64,000 nucleotides of DNA from Sinorhizobium sp. 6-70 (GCF_030124375.1 NZ_JASKLS010000007.1:62001-126000); one strand, 5' to 3'. Numbered from the stretch's first letter, positions 1 through 11,540 are shown. Notes: a model not told the origin generated them from the sequence alone. Numbers and translations: made by a program.

Positions 1-767
1 AGATCATGGCGATCCACGATCCGAAGGCCGCCGGCACCGATGCCTGGATCGACATCATCAATTCGGACGGAACGATGGCACAGGCTTGCGGCAACGGCAC
101 CCGCTGCGTCGTGCAGGCACTCGCCGCCGAAACCGGCAAGAAGGCTTTCCTCTTCCACACCGTTGCGGGCCTCCTCGAAGCCAAGGAGCATGAGGACGGC
201 ACGATTTCGGTCGACATGGGAAGCCCGCGTTTCGGCTGGAACGAAATCCCGCTGGCCGAAGAATTCCACGACACGCGCCGGATCGAATTGCAGATCGGGC
301 CGATCGACGACCCGGTGCTGCATTCGCCGTCCGTCGCCTCCATGGGCAACCCGCATGCGATCTTCTGGGTCGATGACGACGTCTGGTCCTACGAGCTCGA
401 TCGCTTCGGTCCGCTGCTCGAAAATCATCCGATCTTTCCCGAGCGCGCCAATATCTCGATCGCCCGCGTCCGGTCGCGTGATGAAATGGACCTGCGAACC
501 TGGGAGCGCGGCGCAGGGCTGACGCTCGCCTGCGGCTCGGCGGCTTGTGCCGCCGCGGCCAGCGGCGCGAGAACCGGACGAACCGAGCGGACGGTGACCG
601 TGAACGTTCCGGGCGGGCCGCTCCTCATCGAATGGCGCGAGCGCGACGACCACGTCGTCATGACCGGCCCGGCCGAATGGGAGTGGTCGGGCACCGTCGA
701 TCCCGCCACCGGCGCCTTTCAGCGCGACGCAGCAGCGGCTGGTGACAGCGGAGCGCGGGCGCTTTGA
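1..767 (+). CDS. dapF: Diaminopimelate epimerase (5'-truncated by window edge)
   Basis: Interconverts LL- and meso-diaminopimelate in the cytoplasm, the last step before lysine and peptidoglycan precursor formation. The reading frame is open from base 3, so the start lies before the window; roughly the first 45-50 residues expected for the family are missing, and the Met codon at base 6 is internal. Both catalytic cysteine motifs are visible: ACGNGTRC near the left end and [11 protein letters not shown] near residue 175 of the visible part, each holding one of the two acid/base cysteines. The stop (765-767) overlaps the TTG start of mtaB, so the two are probably translationally coupled. Confidence 0.96.
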   Translation, partial: IMAIHDPKAAGTDAWIDIINSDGTMAQACGNGTRCVVQALAAETGKKAFLFHTVAGLLEAKEHEDGTISVDMGSPRFGWNEIPLAEEFHDTRRIELQIGPIDDPVLHSPSVASMGNPHAIFWVDDDVWSYELDRFGPLLENHPIFPERANISIARVRSRDEMDLRTWERGAGLTLACGSAACAAAASGARTGRTERTVTVNVPGGPLLIEWRERDDHVVMTGPAEWEWSGTVDPATGAFQRDAAAAGDSGARAL

Positions 768-2038
768 GCGGCGTCGAGGTCATAACCTTCGGCTGCCGCC
801 TCAACACCTATGAATCGGAAGTGATGCGGGCCGAAGCCGAGAAGGCGGGGCTGAACAACGCCATTCTCGTCAACACCTGTGCGGTGACTGGCGAGGCCGT
901 GCGCCAGGCACGCCAGGCGATCCGCCGCGCACGGCGCGACAACCCGCACGCCCGGATCATCGTCACCGGCTGCGCCGCCCAGACCGAGAAGCAAATCTTT
1001 GCCGAAATGGCCGAGGTCGATGCGGTCCTCGGCAACGAGGAGAAGCTCGAGAGCGCCTCCTACCGTTCGCTGCCCGATTTCGGCGTCTCGGCGGAGGAAA
1101 AACTCCGCGTCAACGACATCATGAGCGTGCGCGCCACCGCGCCGCAGATGGTGAAGCACATCGACGGGCATGTTCGCGCCTTCATCCAGGTGCAGAACGG
1201 CTGCGACCACCGCTGCACCTTTTGCATCATCCCCTATGGCCGCGGCAATTCCCGCTCCGTGCCGATGGGCGCCGTCGTCGACCAGGCGCACCGGCTCGTC
1301 GAGGGCGGTTATCGCGAGATCGTGCTGACCGGCGTCGATGCGACAAGCTATGGCGCCGACTTACCCGGAACGCCAACCCTCGGCCTGCTTGCCAAGACGT
1401 TGTTGAAGCAGGTGCCGGAAATCCGGCGCCTGCGCCTCTCGTCGATCGACAGCATCGAGGTCGACCGGCACCTGCTCGACCTGATCGCCGACGAGCCGCG
1501 CTTCATGCCGCATCTACATCTTTCGCTCCAGCACGGCGACGACCTCATTCTGAAGCGGATGAAGCGGCGGCATGCGAGCGCCGATGCCCGTGCCTTCTGC
1601 GACGAGGTCCGCCGCCTGCGGCCCGAGATCAGCTTCGGCGCCGACATGATCGCCGGCTTTCCGACCGAAACCGAAGAGATGTTCGAGAACGCCGCGCGCC
1701 TTGCGGAGGACTGCGGCATCGCGCATCTCCACGTCTTTCCCTATAGCCCGCGCCCCGGTACGCCGGCCGCGCGCATGCCGCAGCTCGATCGCGCGCTCAT
1801 CAAGGAGCGTGCGGCGCGGCTGCGTGCGAAGGGGGCGGACCTCTACGCCGCCCATCTCGATCGTATGATCGGCAGCGAGCAGACGATACTGGTCGAGATG
1901 AACGGGCTGGGGCACACGGAAAACTTCACGCTCGTCGATGCGGCCGCCCTCAAACCGCGGTCGCTCGTTGCTGTCACAATTACCGGCCACAATGGCAAGC
2001 ATCTGACGATGCAACAAAAACAGATGGCTGCGGCCTGA
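764..2038 (+). CDS. mtaB: tRNA t6A37 methylthiotransferase MtaB
   Basis: Radical-SAM enzyme that adds a methylthio group to N6-threonylcarbamoyladenosine-37 of tRNAs decoding ANN codons. The 424-aa protein has an N-terminal MTTase domain ([11 protein letters not shown], then conserved Cys in NTCAVTG and TGCAAQ for the auxiliary cluster), a radical-SAM motif [15 protein letters not shown] near residue 147, and a C-terminal TRAM-like segment. The start is TTG at 764, overlapping the dapF stop; no ATG gives the conserved N-terminus. It is separated from ftsY by 15 bases, so dapF-mtaB-ftsY looks like one transcript, an arrangement common in Rhizobiales. Confidence 0.95.
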   Translation: MSGVEVITFGCRLNTYESEVMRAEAEKAGLNNAILVNTCAVTGEAVRQARQAIRRARRDNPHARIIVTGCAAQTEKQIFAEMAEVDAVLGNEEKLESASYRSLPDFGVSAEEKLRVNDIMSVRATAPQMVKHIDGHVRAFIQVQNGCDHRCTFCIIPYGRGNSRSVPMGAVVDQAHRLVEGGYREIVLTGVDATSYGADLPGTPTLGLLAKTLLKQVPEIRRLRLSSIDSIEVDRHLLDLIADEPRFMPHLHLSLQHGDDLILKRMKRRHASADARAFCDEVRRLRPEISFGADMIAGFPTETEEMFENAARLAEDCGIAHLHVFPYSPRPGTPAARMPQLDRALIKERAARLRAKGADLYAAHLDRMIGSEQTILVEMNGLGHTENFTLVDAAALKPRSLVAVTITGHNGKHLTMQQKQMAAA

Positions 2039-2053
2039 AATCCGGACATTCCC

Positions 2054-3847
2054 ATGGCGATTGGTTTCATCAAGAAGATCTTCTCCTTCGGCAAGGGCGC
2101 CGTCGAGGAGAAATCCGCGCCACCGCAGGAGGCGCCGGAAGCGGAGACGATAACCCCCTCTGTCCCGTCGGAAGATATACACGACAAAGAGCGAGAGCCG
2201 GCGCCCGAAGCGACCGCCGAGGATCGGGCCGCCATCGAGGAGGCGAAGGCCGGCACGGAAGATTTGGGCGTTTCGCCCGAGACCGCGGCGCCGGAGAGTG
2301 AAGCCGCGGGCGAAGGCGTATCGGAAAGCACTGGTCCAGCAGCAGACGAGAACGTCGCCGTGGAGGACGAGGGCGCGCCGCGTCCAATCTCCCCCCTTGC
2401 GGGGGAGATGCTCGGCGGAGCAGAGGGGGGTGAGCACCCTTCCGAGAATGTTGAGCTTCGCGATGAGGGCGTGACACCCCCCTCTGTCCCTTCGGGACAT
2501 GTCCCCCACAAGGGGGGAGATCAGAGGGAGACCGAGGTCACCACCGAGGACGACCGCACCGCCTCACGTGAGGAACCGGCGGGCGGGGACGACCTGCCCG
2601 CTTCGACCGAGACGGAGACCGAGACCGAGGATAGCAAGCACCAAGAGCCGGAGGCAAACGCGGAGCTCGCCGCCGACGAAGCCGTCGCGATGGACGACGA
2701 GAGCGTGCCTCCTCCAATCTCCCCCCCCGTGGGGGAGATGCCCGGCAGAGCAGAGGGGGGTGAAGCCTCCTCCGATCACGCCGCGCTTCGCGATGACGCC
2801 GCGACATCCGATTCTGTCCCTTCGGGACAGCTCTCCCCCAAGGATGAGACGGGCGCACCAAGCCTGCCCAAAGGGTTCGCCACCGCCGACCAGCGTCCGA
2901 AGGAAGCAGCGCCAGCCCCTCAGCAGAAGCTTTCCTGGTATCAGCGGCTGCGCCGCGGCCTCGCCCGCACTTCGTCGCAACTCACCGGCCAGATCGCCAG
3001 CCTCTTCACCAAGAGGAAGCTCGACGAGGCGACGCTGCAGGATCTCGAAGATCTGTTGATCCAGGCCGACCTCGGCGTCGAGACGGCGATGCGCATCACC
3101 GATACGCTCGCCTCCGAGCGCTATGGCAAGGACGTCTCCGGCGAGGATGTGTCGCGCATCATGGCCGGCGAGATCACCAAGGTGCTGGCCCCGGTCGCCA
3201 AACCGCTTGAGCTCGATCTCAGCCACAAGCCGCACGTGATCCTCGTCGTCGGCGTCAACGGCACCGGCAAGACGACGACGATCGGCAAGCTCGCCGCCAA
3301 GCTTTCCGGCGCCGGCCTGAAAGTGATGCTTGCGGCCGGCGATACCTTCCGCGCCGCAGCCATCGAACAGTTGAAGATCTGGGCCGAGCGGACGAAATCC
3401 GACATCGTCTCCTCGAAGCTCGGCGCCGACGCAGCCGGCCTTGCCTATGAAGCGTTCCAGCTCGCTCGCGAGAAGAAGTCGGACGTGCTGATCATCGATA
3501 CTGCGGGGCGACTGCAGAACAAGGCCGAGCTGATGGCGGAACTCGAAAAGATCGTCCGCGTGCTCGGCAAGCTCGATCCCGATGCGCCACATACGGTCCT
3601 GCAGACGCTCGACGCGACGACCGGGCAGAATGCCCTGCAGCAGGTCGAGATCTTCCGCAACGTCGCGGGCGTCAGCGGCCTGATCATGACCAAGCTCGAC
3701 GGCACCGCGCGCGGCGGTATCCTGGTCGCGATCTCCGCCAAGCATAAGTTGCCGGTCTACTTCATCGGCGTCGGCGAGGGTGTCGACGATCTCGAGCCCT
3801 TCGAGGCAAAGGATTTCGCCGACGCGATCGCTGGCGTGGCTGCCTGA
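2054..3847 (+). CDS. ftsY: Signal recognition particle receptor FtsY with an expanded, repeat-containing acidic N-domain
   Basis: SRP receptor GTPase that docks ribosome-nascent-chain-SRP complexes at the membrane. The C-terminal NG domain (about residues 295-597) is intact: four-helix N domain from WYQRLRRGL, P-loop GVNGTGKTTT near 399, DTAGR near 482 and TKLDGTARGG near 545. The N-terminal acidic A domain (about 290 residues) is long for the family. It contains two in-frame copies of a palindromic element of intergenic type (2384-2523 and 2714-2845), translated as PISPLAGEM...PSVPSG and PISPPVGEM...DSVPSG, plus a fragment near 2152-2175. Flanking codons are also duplicated. The A domain is known to tolerate variation, so function is probably retained. 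Confidence 0.97.
   Translation: MAIGFIKKIFSFGKGAVEEKSAPPQEAPEAETITPSVPSEDIHDKEREPAPEATAEDRAAIEEAKAGTEDLGVSPETAAPESEAAGEGVSESTGPAADENVAVEDEGAPRPISPLAGEMLGGAEGGEHPSENVELRDEGVTPPSVPSGHVPHKGGDQRETEVTTEDDRTASREEPAGGDDLPASTETETETEDSKHQEPEANAELAADEAVAMDDESVPPPISPPVGEMPGRAEGGEASSDHAALRDDAATSDSVPSGQLSPKDETGAPSLPKGFATADQRPKEAAPAPQQKLSWYQRLRRGLARTSSQLTGQIASLFTKRKLDEATLQDLEDLLIQADLGVETAMRITDTLASERYGKDVSGEDVSRIMAGEITKVLAPVAKPLELDLSHKPHVILVVGVNGTGKTTTIGKLAAKLSGAGLKVMLAAGDTFRAAAIEQLKIWAERTKSDIVSSKLGADAAGLAYEAFQLAREKKSDVLIIDTAGRLQNKAELMAELEKIVRVLGKLDPDAPHTVLQTLDATTGQNALQQVEIFRNVAGVSGLIMTKLDGTARGGILVAISAKHKLPVYFIGVGEGVDDLEPFEAKDFADAIAGVAA
2152..2175. repeat. Family C palindromic repeat, fragment inside ftsY
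   Basis: Short match (CCCCCTCTGTCCC followed by GTCGG) to the right-hand part of the two full copies at 2384-2523 and 2714-2845. It is translated in frame (TPSVPSED). It may be a decayed third copy. Confidence 0.5.
2384..2523. repeat. Family C palindromic repeat, copy 1, in frame inside ftsY
   Basis: About 140 bp with three hairpins: ATCTCCCCCC/GGGGGAGAT at the left, TGTCCC-TTC-GGGACA, and TCCCCC-ACAA-GGGGGGA at the right, so the ends are inverted copies of each other. This is the architecture of rhizobial intergenic mosaic repeats, but here it is coding sequence (residues about 111-156 of FtsY) with no stop codon. Confidence 0.8.
2714..2845. repeat. Family C palindromic repeat, copy 2, in frame inside ftsY
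   Basis: Diverged second copy starting exactly 330 bp (110 codons) after copy 1, with the same left hairpin and TGTCCC-TTC-GGGACA hairpin but a decayed right end. It encodes residues about 221-264 of FtsY. The sequence just before both copies is also similar (AADENVAVEDEG and AADEAVAMDDES), pointing to tandem duplication. Confidence 0.78.
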
Positions 3848-3849
3848 TG

Positions 3850-3917
3850 CCCTGCATGTTTCCGTAAGTCGGACCCGGAGTGCTGCTGCGCGTCCGAAAG
3901 GACGCGCGCCGCAGTAG
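3850..3917 (-). repeat. Family A two-hairpin repeat, degenerate, reverse orientation
   Basis: Just downstream of the ftsY stop. Matches the reverse complement of the family: CTGCATGTTTCC remnant of hairpin 2, then GCGCGTCC/GGACGCGC hairpin 1 ending in GCCGCAGTAG. The middle is deleted. It may act as the 3' end structure of the ftsY transcript. Confidence 0.6.
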
Positions 3918-3992
3918 GGCCGCCCATCTCGGAAGAACGTTTGGACGCCGTCCGCCTCGTTGATATGGTTTTGCCGCAATGCTGGTGTTATG

Positions 3993-4048
3993 AGCAGCAC
4001 TCAAGTGCTACAGCGACCCTTGCGCGTCTCGGACGCGCGGCGCGGTAG
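3993..4048 (-). repeat. Family A repeat, partial, reverse orientation, in the yciB leader
   Basis: Contains AGTGCTACAGCG, TTGCGCGTCT and GACGCGCGGCGCGG, the hairpin-1 half of the family. It ends about 10 bases before the chosen yciB start, so the longer open frame upstream (to 3960) is repeat sequence and not the protein N-terminus. Confidence 0.7.
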
Positions 4049-4058
4049 AAGGCGCGAT

Positions 4059-4712
4059 ATGCAAGAACAGGATCCGCATATGTCGACAATCGAAGCCGCC
4101 AAACCGCGGACAGAGGTGAGCCCGCTCCTGAAGCTCGTGCTGGAGCTCGGGCCGCTCATGGTTTTCTTCTTCGCCAATTCCCGCGGCGATTGGCTGGCCG
4201 GCCGCTTTCCCGTGCTTGCCGAACTCGGCGGACCGATCTTCATCGCCACCGGGCTCTTCATGGCGGCAACGGCGATCGCGCTTGTCGCTTCCTGGATCAT
4301 GACTCGGACGCTGCCGATGATGCCGCTCGTTTCCGGGATCGTCGTCTTCGTCTTCGGTGCGCTGACGCTCTGGCTGCAGAACGACACCTTCATCAAGATG
4401 AAGCCGACGATCGTCAACACGCTCTTCGGCGCGATCCTGCTCGGCGGTCTCCTGTTCGGCAAATCCCTGCTCGGCTACGTCTTCCATTCCGCCTTCAGGC
4501 TGGACGAGGATGGCTGGCGGAAGCTGACGATCCGCTGGGGCCTGTTCTTCCTGTTCCTCGCCGTGCTGAACGAAATCGTCTGGCGTACCTTCTCGACGGA
4601 TTTCTGGGTGGCCTTCAAAGTCTGGGGAACGATGCCGATCACCATTCTGTTCACCTTGGCCCAGATGCCGTTGATCATGAAGCATTCGCTCGAACAGGAT
4701 AGCGCCGAGTGA
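4059..4712 (+). CDS. yciB: Septation/inner membrane protein YciB (IspZ family)
   Basis: Polytopic inner-membrane protein of the YciB/IspZ family, linked in other bacteria to septation and envelope synthesis; biochemical role unsettled. The 217-aa product has the family start region [20 protein letters not shown] and about five hydrophobic segments. Start chosen at ATG 4059, preceded by AGAAGG seven bases upstream; ATG 4080 ([10 protein letters not shown]) is an equally credible alternative. Anything further upstream would translate a family A repeat. The stop overlaps the GTG start of the next gene (4709), so the two membrane proteins are probably co-translated. Confidence 0.9.
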   Translation: MQEQDPHMSTIEAAKPRTEVSPLLKLVLELGPLMVFFFANSRGDWLAGRFPVLAELGGPIFIATGLFMAATAIALVASWIMTRTLPMMPLVSGIVVFVFGALTLWLQNDTFIKMKPTIVNTLFGAILLGGLLFGKSLLGYVFHSAFRLDEDGWRKLTIRWGLFFLFLAVLNEIVWRTFSTDFWVAFKVWGTMPITILFTLAQMPLIMKHSLEQDSAE

Positions 4713-5302
4713 CCATCGCGGCCGGGACCGACGACAACAGACAACGCTGGGCCCGGTTCTGGCTGATCGCCTGCCTTGGTGTGCTCGCGGTCCAGATATT
4801 GGCGCAGCATTTCATGGGCCGGCTGTGGATCTGCGAATGCGGCTACGTCAAGCTCTGGGAGGGCGTGGTCAAGTCCAGTGGCAACTCGCAGCACCTCACC
4901 GACTGGTACACGCCGTCCCACATCATTCACGGCTTCCTCTTCTACGGCCTCGGTCACTTGGCTCTGCGCGGCAAGCCGCTGAGCGCGCGCCTCTTCCTTG
5001 CGACCATGATCGAATCCGCCTGGGAGATTGCCGAAAACACGCCGATGGTGATCAACCGCTACCGTTCGGCGACGATCTCGCTCGACTATTTCGGTGACAG
5101 CATCCTGAACTCCACCATGGACACGCTCGCTATGGCCACGGGTTTCCTGCTCGCCTCGCGGCTGCCGGTGGCGTTGACCGTCGTGATCGCGATCGTGCTC
5201 GAGCTCTTCACCGCCTGGACGGTGCGCGACAACCTGACCTTGAACGTGCTGATGCTCGTCTGGCCGCTCGATGCGGTGAAGGGCTGGCAGGCGGGGCTTT
5301 AG
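4709..5302 (+). CDS. UPF0314/DUF2585 membrane protein
   Basis: Conserved alphaproteobacterial membrane protein of unknown function, 197 aa. Starts at a GTG overlapping the yciB stop. About five hydrophobic helices; polar conserved stretches include [14 protein letters not shown] (two Cys), the [12 protein letters not shown] segment and [12 protein letters not shown] with acidic residues in a membrane-proximal position, which look like a catalytic or ligand-binding set but have no assigned reaction that I know of. Coupling with yciB suggests an envelope role; this is inference. Confidence 0.85.
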   Translation: MTIAAGTDDNRQRWARFWLIACLGVLAVQILAQHFMGRLWICECGYVKLWEGVVKSSGNSQHLTDWYTPSHIIHGFLFYGLGHLALRGKPLSARLFLATMIESAWEIAENTPMVINRYRSATISLDYFGDSILNSTMDTLAMATGFLLASRLPVALTVVIAIVLELFTAWTVRDNLTLNVLMLVWPLDAVKGWQAGL

Positions 5303-5320
5303 CGGCTCACGCGCGCATTC

Positions 5321-5429
5321 GCCCCTCATCCGGCCTGCCGGCCACCTTCTCCCCGCACGCGGGGCGAAGGAGACTTGCGGCGCCCAGTCCCCTCGCCCGC
5401 TTGTGGGGAGAGGGTTAGGGTCAGGGGCA
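5321..5429. repeat. Family B (RIME-like) repeat between convergent genes
   Basis: About 110 bp with ends CCCCTCATCCGGCCTGCCGG and AGGGTTAGGGTCAGGGGC, and internal palindromes CTTCTCCCCGC/GCGGGGCGAAG and CCCCTCGCCCGC/TGTGGGGAGAGG. It fills the gap between the UPF0314 gene and ccmG and probably serves as a two-way 3' end structure. Confidence 0.85.
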
Positions 5430-5462
5430 ATAACGCCCGCGCTTCACTGCTCGAATCGCCGC

Positions 5463-6071
5463 TCATGACGCAGCCAGCGCCTTCTCGATCGCTGGCATCA
5501 GCCCTTCCTTGAGGCTGCGTTCGTCAAACGGGCCGACGCGCTTGTAGAGGATCGTGCCGTCGGCGCCGACGAGGTAGGATTCCGGGATGCCGTAGACGCC
5601 CCAGTCGATCGCGGCCTTGCCGCGCGGGTCGACGCCGATCGCCGAAAACGGATTGCCGAGCTCGCCCAAGAAACGCAACGCGTTTTCGTTCTGGTCCTTG
5701 TAGTTGATGCCGACGACCACAAGCCGCGGATCCTTGGAGAGCTCAAGGATGATCGGGTGCTCCTGGCGGCACGGCACGCACCAGGAGGCCCAGACATTGA
5801 CGAGCGTCAGCCTGCCCTTGATCGCCGCATCGTTGAGCGCCGGCATCGGCTGGCCGGCAAGCGTCGCACCCTCAAGCGGCGGCAGATCGAGCTTCGGCGC
5901 CTTCGTGCCGATCAGCGCCGACGGAATTTCGCTGACATCCTTGCCGGAGTTCAGCTGGCTCCAGAAGATCAGCGCCAGAGCCGCGAAAATGATCAGCGGC
6001 AGCGCCGCAAATACGAAGCGCAAGGCGCCGGGCTTGCGCTCGTCGGGCTGAGGCGCCTGGGTGCTGCTCAT
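5463..6071 (-). CDS. ccmG: Thiol:disulfide interchange protein CcmG/DsbE (CycY)
   Basis: Membrane-anchored periplasmic thioredoxin that reduces apocytochrome c or CcmH before haem ligation. 202 aa: N-terminal signal anchor around residues 18-38 (PLIIFAALALIFW), then a thioredoxin fold with the active-site motif WASWCVPCRQEHP near residue 113 and the cis-Pro region GIPESYLVG. Last gene of the ccmA-B-C-D-G series; its ATG overlaps the ccmD stop (ATGA at 6068-6071). Confidence 0.95.
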   Translation of the reverse strand: MSSTQAPQPDERKPGALRFVFAALPLIIFAALALIFWSQLNSGKDVSEIPSALIGTKAPKLDLPPLEGATLAGQPMPALNDAAIKGRLTLVNVWASWCVPCRQEHPIILELSKDPRLVVVGINYKDQNENALRFLGELGNPFSAIGVDPRGKAAIDWGVYGIPESYLVGADGTILYKRVGPFDERSLKEGLMPAIEKALAAS

Positions 6072-6244
6072 CGGCCGGCCCCGCCAGGGGCTTCCGCCGA
6101 GCGGCGTCGGATGCCCGCCGCCTCGAGTTCCTTCAACTCACGCTGGCGGGCGCGGCCATCGCCGATGACCCATGACACCAGTCCCGCGACCGTGACGGCG
6201 GCGACGGCATAGCTGGCAAAAACATAAGCGGCGTGGCTCATCAT
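6068..6244 (-). CDS. ccmD: Haem exporter small subunit CcmD
   Basis: 58-aa protein with one N-terminal transmembrane helix (AAYVFASYAVAAVTVAGLVS) followed by a charged cytoplasmic tail rich in Arg/Glu (RARQRELKELE), the standard CcmD layout. It helps release holo-CcmE from CcmABC. Overlaps by four bases both ccmC (upstream) and ccmG (downstream). Start at 6244 chosen because it forms the ATGA overlap with ccmC; a second Met follows immediately at 6241. Confidence 0.88.
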   Translation of the reverse strand: MMSHAAYVFASYAVAAVTVAGLVSWVIGDGRARQRELKELEAAGIRRRSAEAPGGAGR

Positions 6245-7011
6245 AGTGCCTGTGCCTCCCGGCCGGCGTTGCGTACAGCCTGACGGCGGAGCGACGTGAC
6301 CCGGCGGCGCCAGATCTCGTTGCGCATCGCGGCGATGTGCAGCGTGAAGAACAGCAGCGTGAAGGCGACCGCCATGACGAGAAGCGGCCACAAGAACTCG
6401 GAATCGATCGTCGGCCCACCGAGACGCATGACGCTCGCCGGCTGATGCAGCGTGTTCCACCATTCGACCGAGAACTTGATGATCGGAATGTTGACGAAGC
6501 CGACCAGCACCAGCACGGCCGAGACGCGCGCCGAACGGGCGGGATCGTCCATGGCGCGATTGAGTGCAATCAGCCCGAGATACATGAGGAAGAGCACGAA
6601 GACCGAGGTCAGTCGCGCATCCCAGACCCACCAGGCTCCCCACATCGGTTTGCCCCAGAGCGAACCGGTCACAAGCGCGAGAAAGGTGAAGCAGGCGCCG
6701 ATCGGCGCGGCCGCCTTGGCGGAAACGTCGGCGAGCGGATGGCGCCAGACGAGGGTGCCGAGCGCGGAAATCGCCATCACCGTATAACACATCATCGACA
6801 GCCAGGCTGCCGGCACATGCACATACATGATACGGACGGTCTCGCCCTGCTGGTAATCGCCTTCGGTGGTGAAGGAAAGCCAGAGGCCAGCAACGAAGAA
6901 CAGGGTGGTGGCGGCGGCAAGCCAGGGCAGGACACGATCCGCCAGCGCCAGAAACCGGGTCGGGTTGGCGAGGTCGCTGAATTTGCGGATAGCCAGGCTG
7001 TTTTCGCTCAT
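6241..7011 (-). CDS. ccmC: Haem exporter/haem-handling protein CcmC
   Basis: Inner-membrane protein that delivers haem to CcmE. 256 aa with six hydrophobic helices and the tryptophan-rich WWD signature (WGAWWVWDARLTS, near residue 124) that binds haem on the periplasmic side; conserved His residues flank it. Start ATG 7011. It is separated from ccmB by 232 bp containing a family A repeat, whereas the other ccm genes overlap, so ccmCDG may have its own promoter or depend on readthrough. Confidence 0.95.
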   Translation of the reverse strand: MSENSLAIRKFSDLANPTRFLALADRVLPWLAAATTLFFVAGLWLSFTTEGDYQQGETVRIMYVHVPAAWLSMMCYTVMAISALGTLVWRHPLADVSAKAAAPIGACFTFLALVTGSLWGKPMWGAWWVWDARLTSVFVLFLMYLGLIALNRAMDDPARSARVSAVLVLVGFVNIPIIKFSVEWWNTLHQPASVMRLGGPTIDSEFLWPLLVMAVAFTLLFFTLHIAAMRNEIWRRRVTSLRRQAVRNAGREAQAL

Positions 7012-7051
7012 GACGGCTCTTTAACGCGGAAGCATCCCTTCCGCAATTGAC

Positions 7052-7140
7052 CTACGGCGCCGCGCGTCCTTTAGACGCGCAAAGGTCGCTGCAGCACTTT
7101 GAATTGCTGATAATTTTGGCCCTAGATCGAATTCGATCCA
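7052..7140 (+). repeat. Family A two-hairpin repeat inside the ccm operon
   Basis: Forward-orientation copy: CGCGCGTCC/GACGCGC hairpin, GCTGCAGCACTTTGAATTGC linker, and a weakened second hairpin (CTAGATCGAATTCGATC). Lies between ccmB and ccmC on the coding strand of neither. Confidence 0.75.
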
Positions 7141-7243
7141 AGCAATTGTGCAGTGGCCAATCACGATTGCGTTAACGCCTGTCGTGCCTTTGACTTACGC
7201 ATGTCGTTATCCCGAACCGCTGCGCACTTTTGAGCGACATGCA

Positions 7244-7903
7244 TTAATCGGCCGAATGCCTGAGCGCGGCGGCGGCGGCGACCGGACCGATCACTGCGAA
7301 GAACAGGGTTATCGCCATCAATATCATGAAAGGCGGCAGAAACGGGGCGGGATCCTCGATCGCCGCATAAACCGCACTGACGCCGAAGATCAGCACCGGG
7401 ATGGCAAGCGGCAGAACAAGGATCGAGACGAGCAATCCGCCGCGCGGCAAGGCGACCGCGACGGCGGCACCGACGGCGCCGATGAAGGTGATCGCGGGCG
7501 TTCCGGCAAGAAGCGTGAGCATGGTGGCGCCGATAGCCAGCTCGTTCATATTCATGAAAAGGCCGAGCAGCGGCGAGGCAATGACAAGCGGCAGGCCGGT
7601 TGCGGCCCAATGGGCGGCACACTTGACGAATATGGTCAGAATGACCGGCGTCTCCTGCATCAGCAGAAGATCGAGCGAGCCGTCCTCGCGCTCCGCCTGG
7701 AAAAGACGGTCGAGACCGAGCAGCGAGGCGAGCAGCGCGCCGATCCAGAGCATCGCCGGGCCGATGCGCGACAGCAGGTTGAGATCCGGTCCGACCCCGA
7801 AAGGGACGACGGCAACGACGGTCATGAAGAACAGCACGCCGATCATCGCGCCGCCGCCGGCACGCACCGAGAGTTTGAGGTCGCGGAAGAAGAGGGAGAT
7901 CAA
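7244..7903 (-). CDS. ccmB: Haem exporter membrane protein CcmB
   Basis: Membrane component of the CcmAB ABC transporter whose ATP hydrolysis releases holo-CcmE from CcmC. 219 aa, the usual length, with six hydrophobic helices and an N-terminal motif FFRDLKLSVRAGG typical of the family; the conserved FAERE-like loop appears as FQAEREDGSLDLLL. Its start overlaps the ccmA stop by four bases. Confidence 0.94.
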   Translation of the reverse strand: MISLFFRDLKLSVRAGGGAMIGVLFFMTVVAVVPFGVGPDLNLLSRIGPAMLWIGALLASLLGLDRLFQAEREDGSLDLLLMQETPVILTIFVKCAAHWAATGLPLVIASPLLGLFMNMNELAIGATMLTLLAGTPAITFIGAVGAAVAVALPRGGLLVSILVLPLAIPVLIFGVSAVYAAIEDPAPFLPPFMILMAITLFFAVIGPVAAAAALRHSAD

Positions 7904-8523
7904 TGGGTGAACCCCTTCATCTGCAAGCTCTGCGTCGACCCGAGCCCCAGAGGCTGATGGGTGGCGGCAATGACGATGCCCCCGTGTTCGAGATGCGCCG
8001 TCACGAGCCCGGCGAACAGCCTGTCCGCCCCCGCATCGAGCGCCGCGGTCGGCTCGTCGAGCAACCAGATCGGCCTGTAGGCGACGAGGAGCTTCGCCAT
8101 CGCCATGCGCCGCTGCTGGCCGGCGGAAAGATAGCCGAAGGGCAGGTGCGTGATGCCGGCAAGCCCGACGGCTTCGGCGGCTTCGTTGACGTCGATGCCG
8201 GAACCTCCGGGCGAATCACCCATGAAACGCTGCCAGAAGGAAAGATTTTCCCGGACGGTCAGCTCCCGCTTCATCGCGTTGCGATGGCCGAGATAATGGC
8301 TGAGCTCGTAGGGATGCGCGATTTCCGCCGGTCCTCCCTCGATTCTGAACCTGCCCGATTCGGCCCGCAGGAGCCCCGCAAGAACGCGAAGCAGGGTCGA
8401 CTTGCCGGAGCCGTTCGGCCCCGTCACCACGAGGGCCTCTCCGGCTCCGAGAGCAAAGGAAATATCGTTAAAAATCAGGTCCTCGCCGCGCCTCGCACTC
8501 AAACCTTCAGCCAGCAGGCGCAT
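7900..8523 (-). CDS. ccmA: Haem exporter ATP-binding protein CcmA
   Basis: ATPase of the CcmAB complex on the cytoplasmic face. 207 aa with Walker A GPNGSGKST (about residues 35-43), ABC signature LSAGQQRR, Walker B WLLDEPTAALD and the switch His in AATHQPLG. First gene of the ccm series; the promoter must lie in the 270-bp gap it shares with acnA, which is read in the opposite direction. Confidence 0.95.
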   Translation of the reverse strand: MRLLAEGLSARRGEDLIFNDISFALGAGEALVVTGPNGSGKSTLLRVLAGLLRAESGRFRIEGGPAEIAHPYELSHYLGHRNAMKRELTVRENLSFWQRFMGDSPGGSGIDVNEAAEAVGLAGITHLPFGYLSAGQQRRMAMAKLLVAYRPIWLLDEPTAALDAGADRLFAGLVTAHLEHGGIVIAATHQPLGLGSTQSLQMKGFTH

Positions 8524-8793
8524 GTATTTTCAGCTTCCCTTGACGCTCTCTGCCGCACACCAAAAAAAGTTCCGATTGAACCTTGGTTGGTCTGGCACCA
8601 TCTGGAGAAATTATCTATAACGCGGCCAACACGCCAGCGGTCGGCGTGAATTTCATCCAAGCGCCGAACATGGAATGACATTCCGCGTACGGACAGCGGA
8701 AATGGCCGCACCCGCATCCCATTTCGCGCTTCACAGGCGCTCGGGCGTTCGTACGTCAGCTTTTGGCGATCAGACGGAACGGGGTATTATCCA
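8524..8793. promoter_or_regulatory. Divergent ccmA/acnA promoter region
   Basis: 270 bp with no credible gene. AT-rich stretches (CAAAAAAAGTTCC at about 8562-8574 and AATTATCTATAAC near 8609-8621) are candidate promoter elements. No repeat family member is present. I cannot place a transcription start with confidence. Confidence 0.45.
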
Positions 8794-11484
<2,691 letters not shown>

Positions 11485-11506
11485 TTGCTGGTCACACGCG
11501 CACGGG

Positions 11507-11540
11507 AAGCCGGGACATCGAAAGATGCCCCGGCTTTTTC
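11507..11540 (+). terminator. Rho-independent terminator of acnA
   Basis: Stem AAGCCGGG/CCCGGCTT extended by CATC/GATG around a GAAA loop, followed by TTTTTC. Starts 22 bases after the acnA stop. Confidence 0.9.

Noticed and set aside
2564..4000. 478-codon open frame antisense to ftsY
   Set aside because: Mirror of the ftsY NG domain and repeat elements; no family resemblance.
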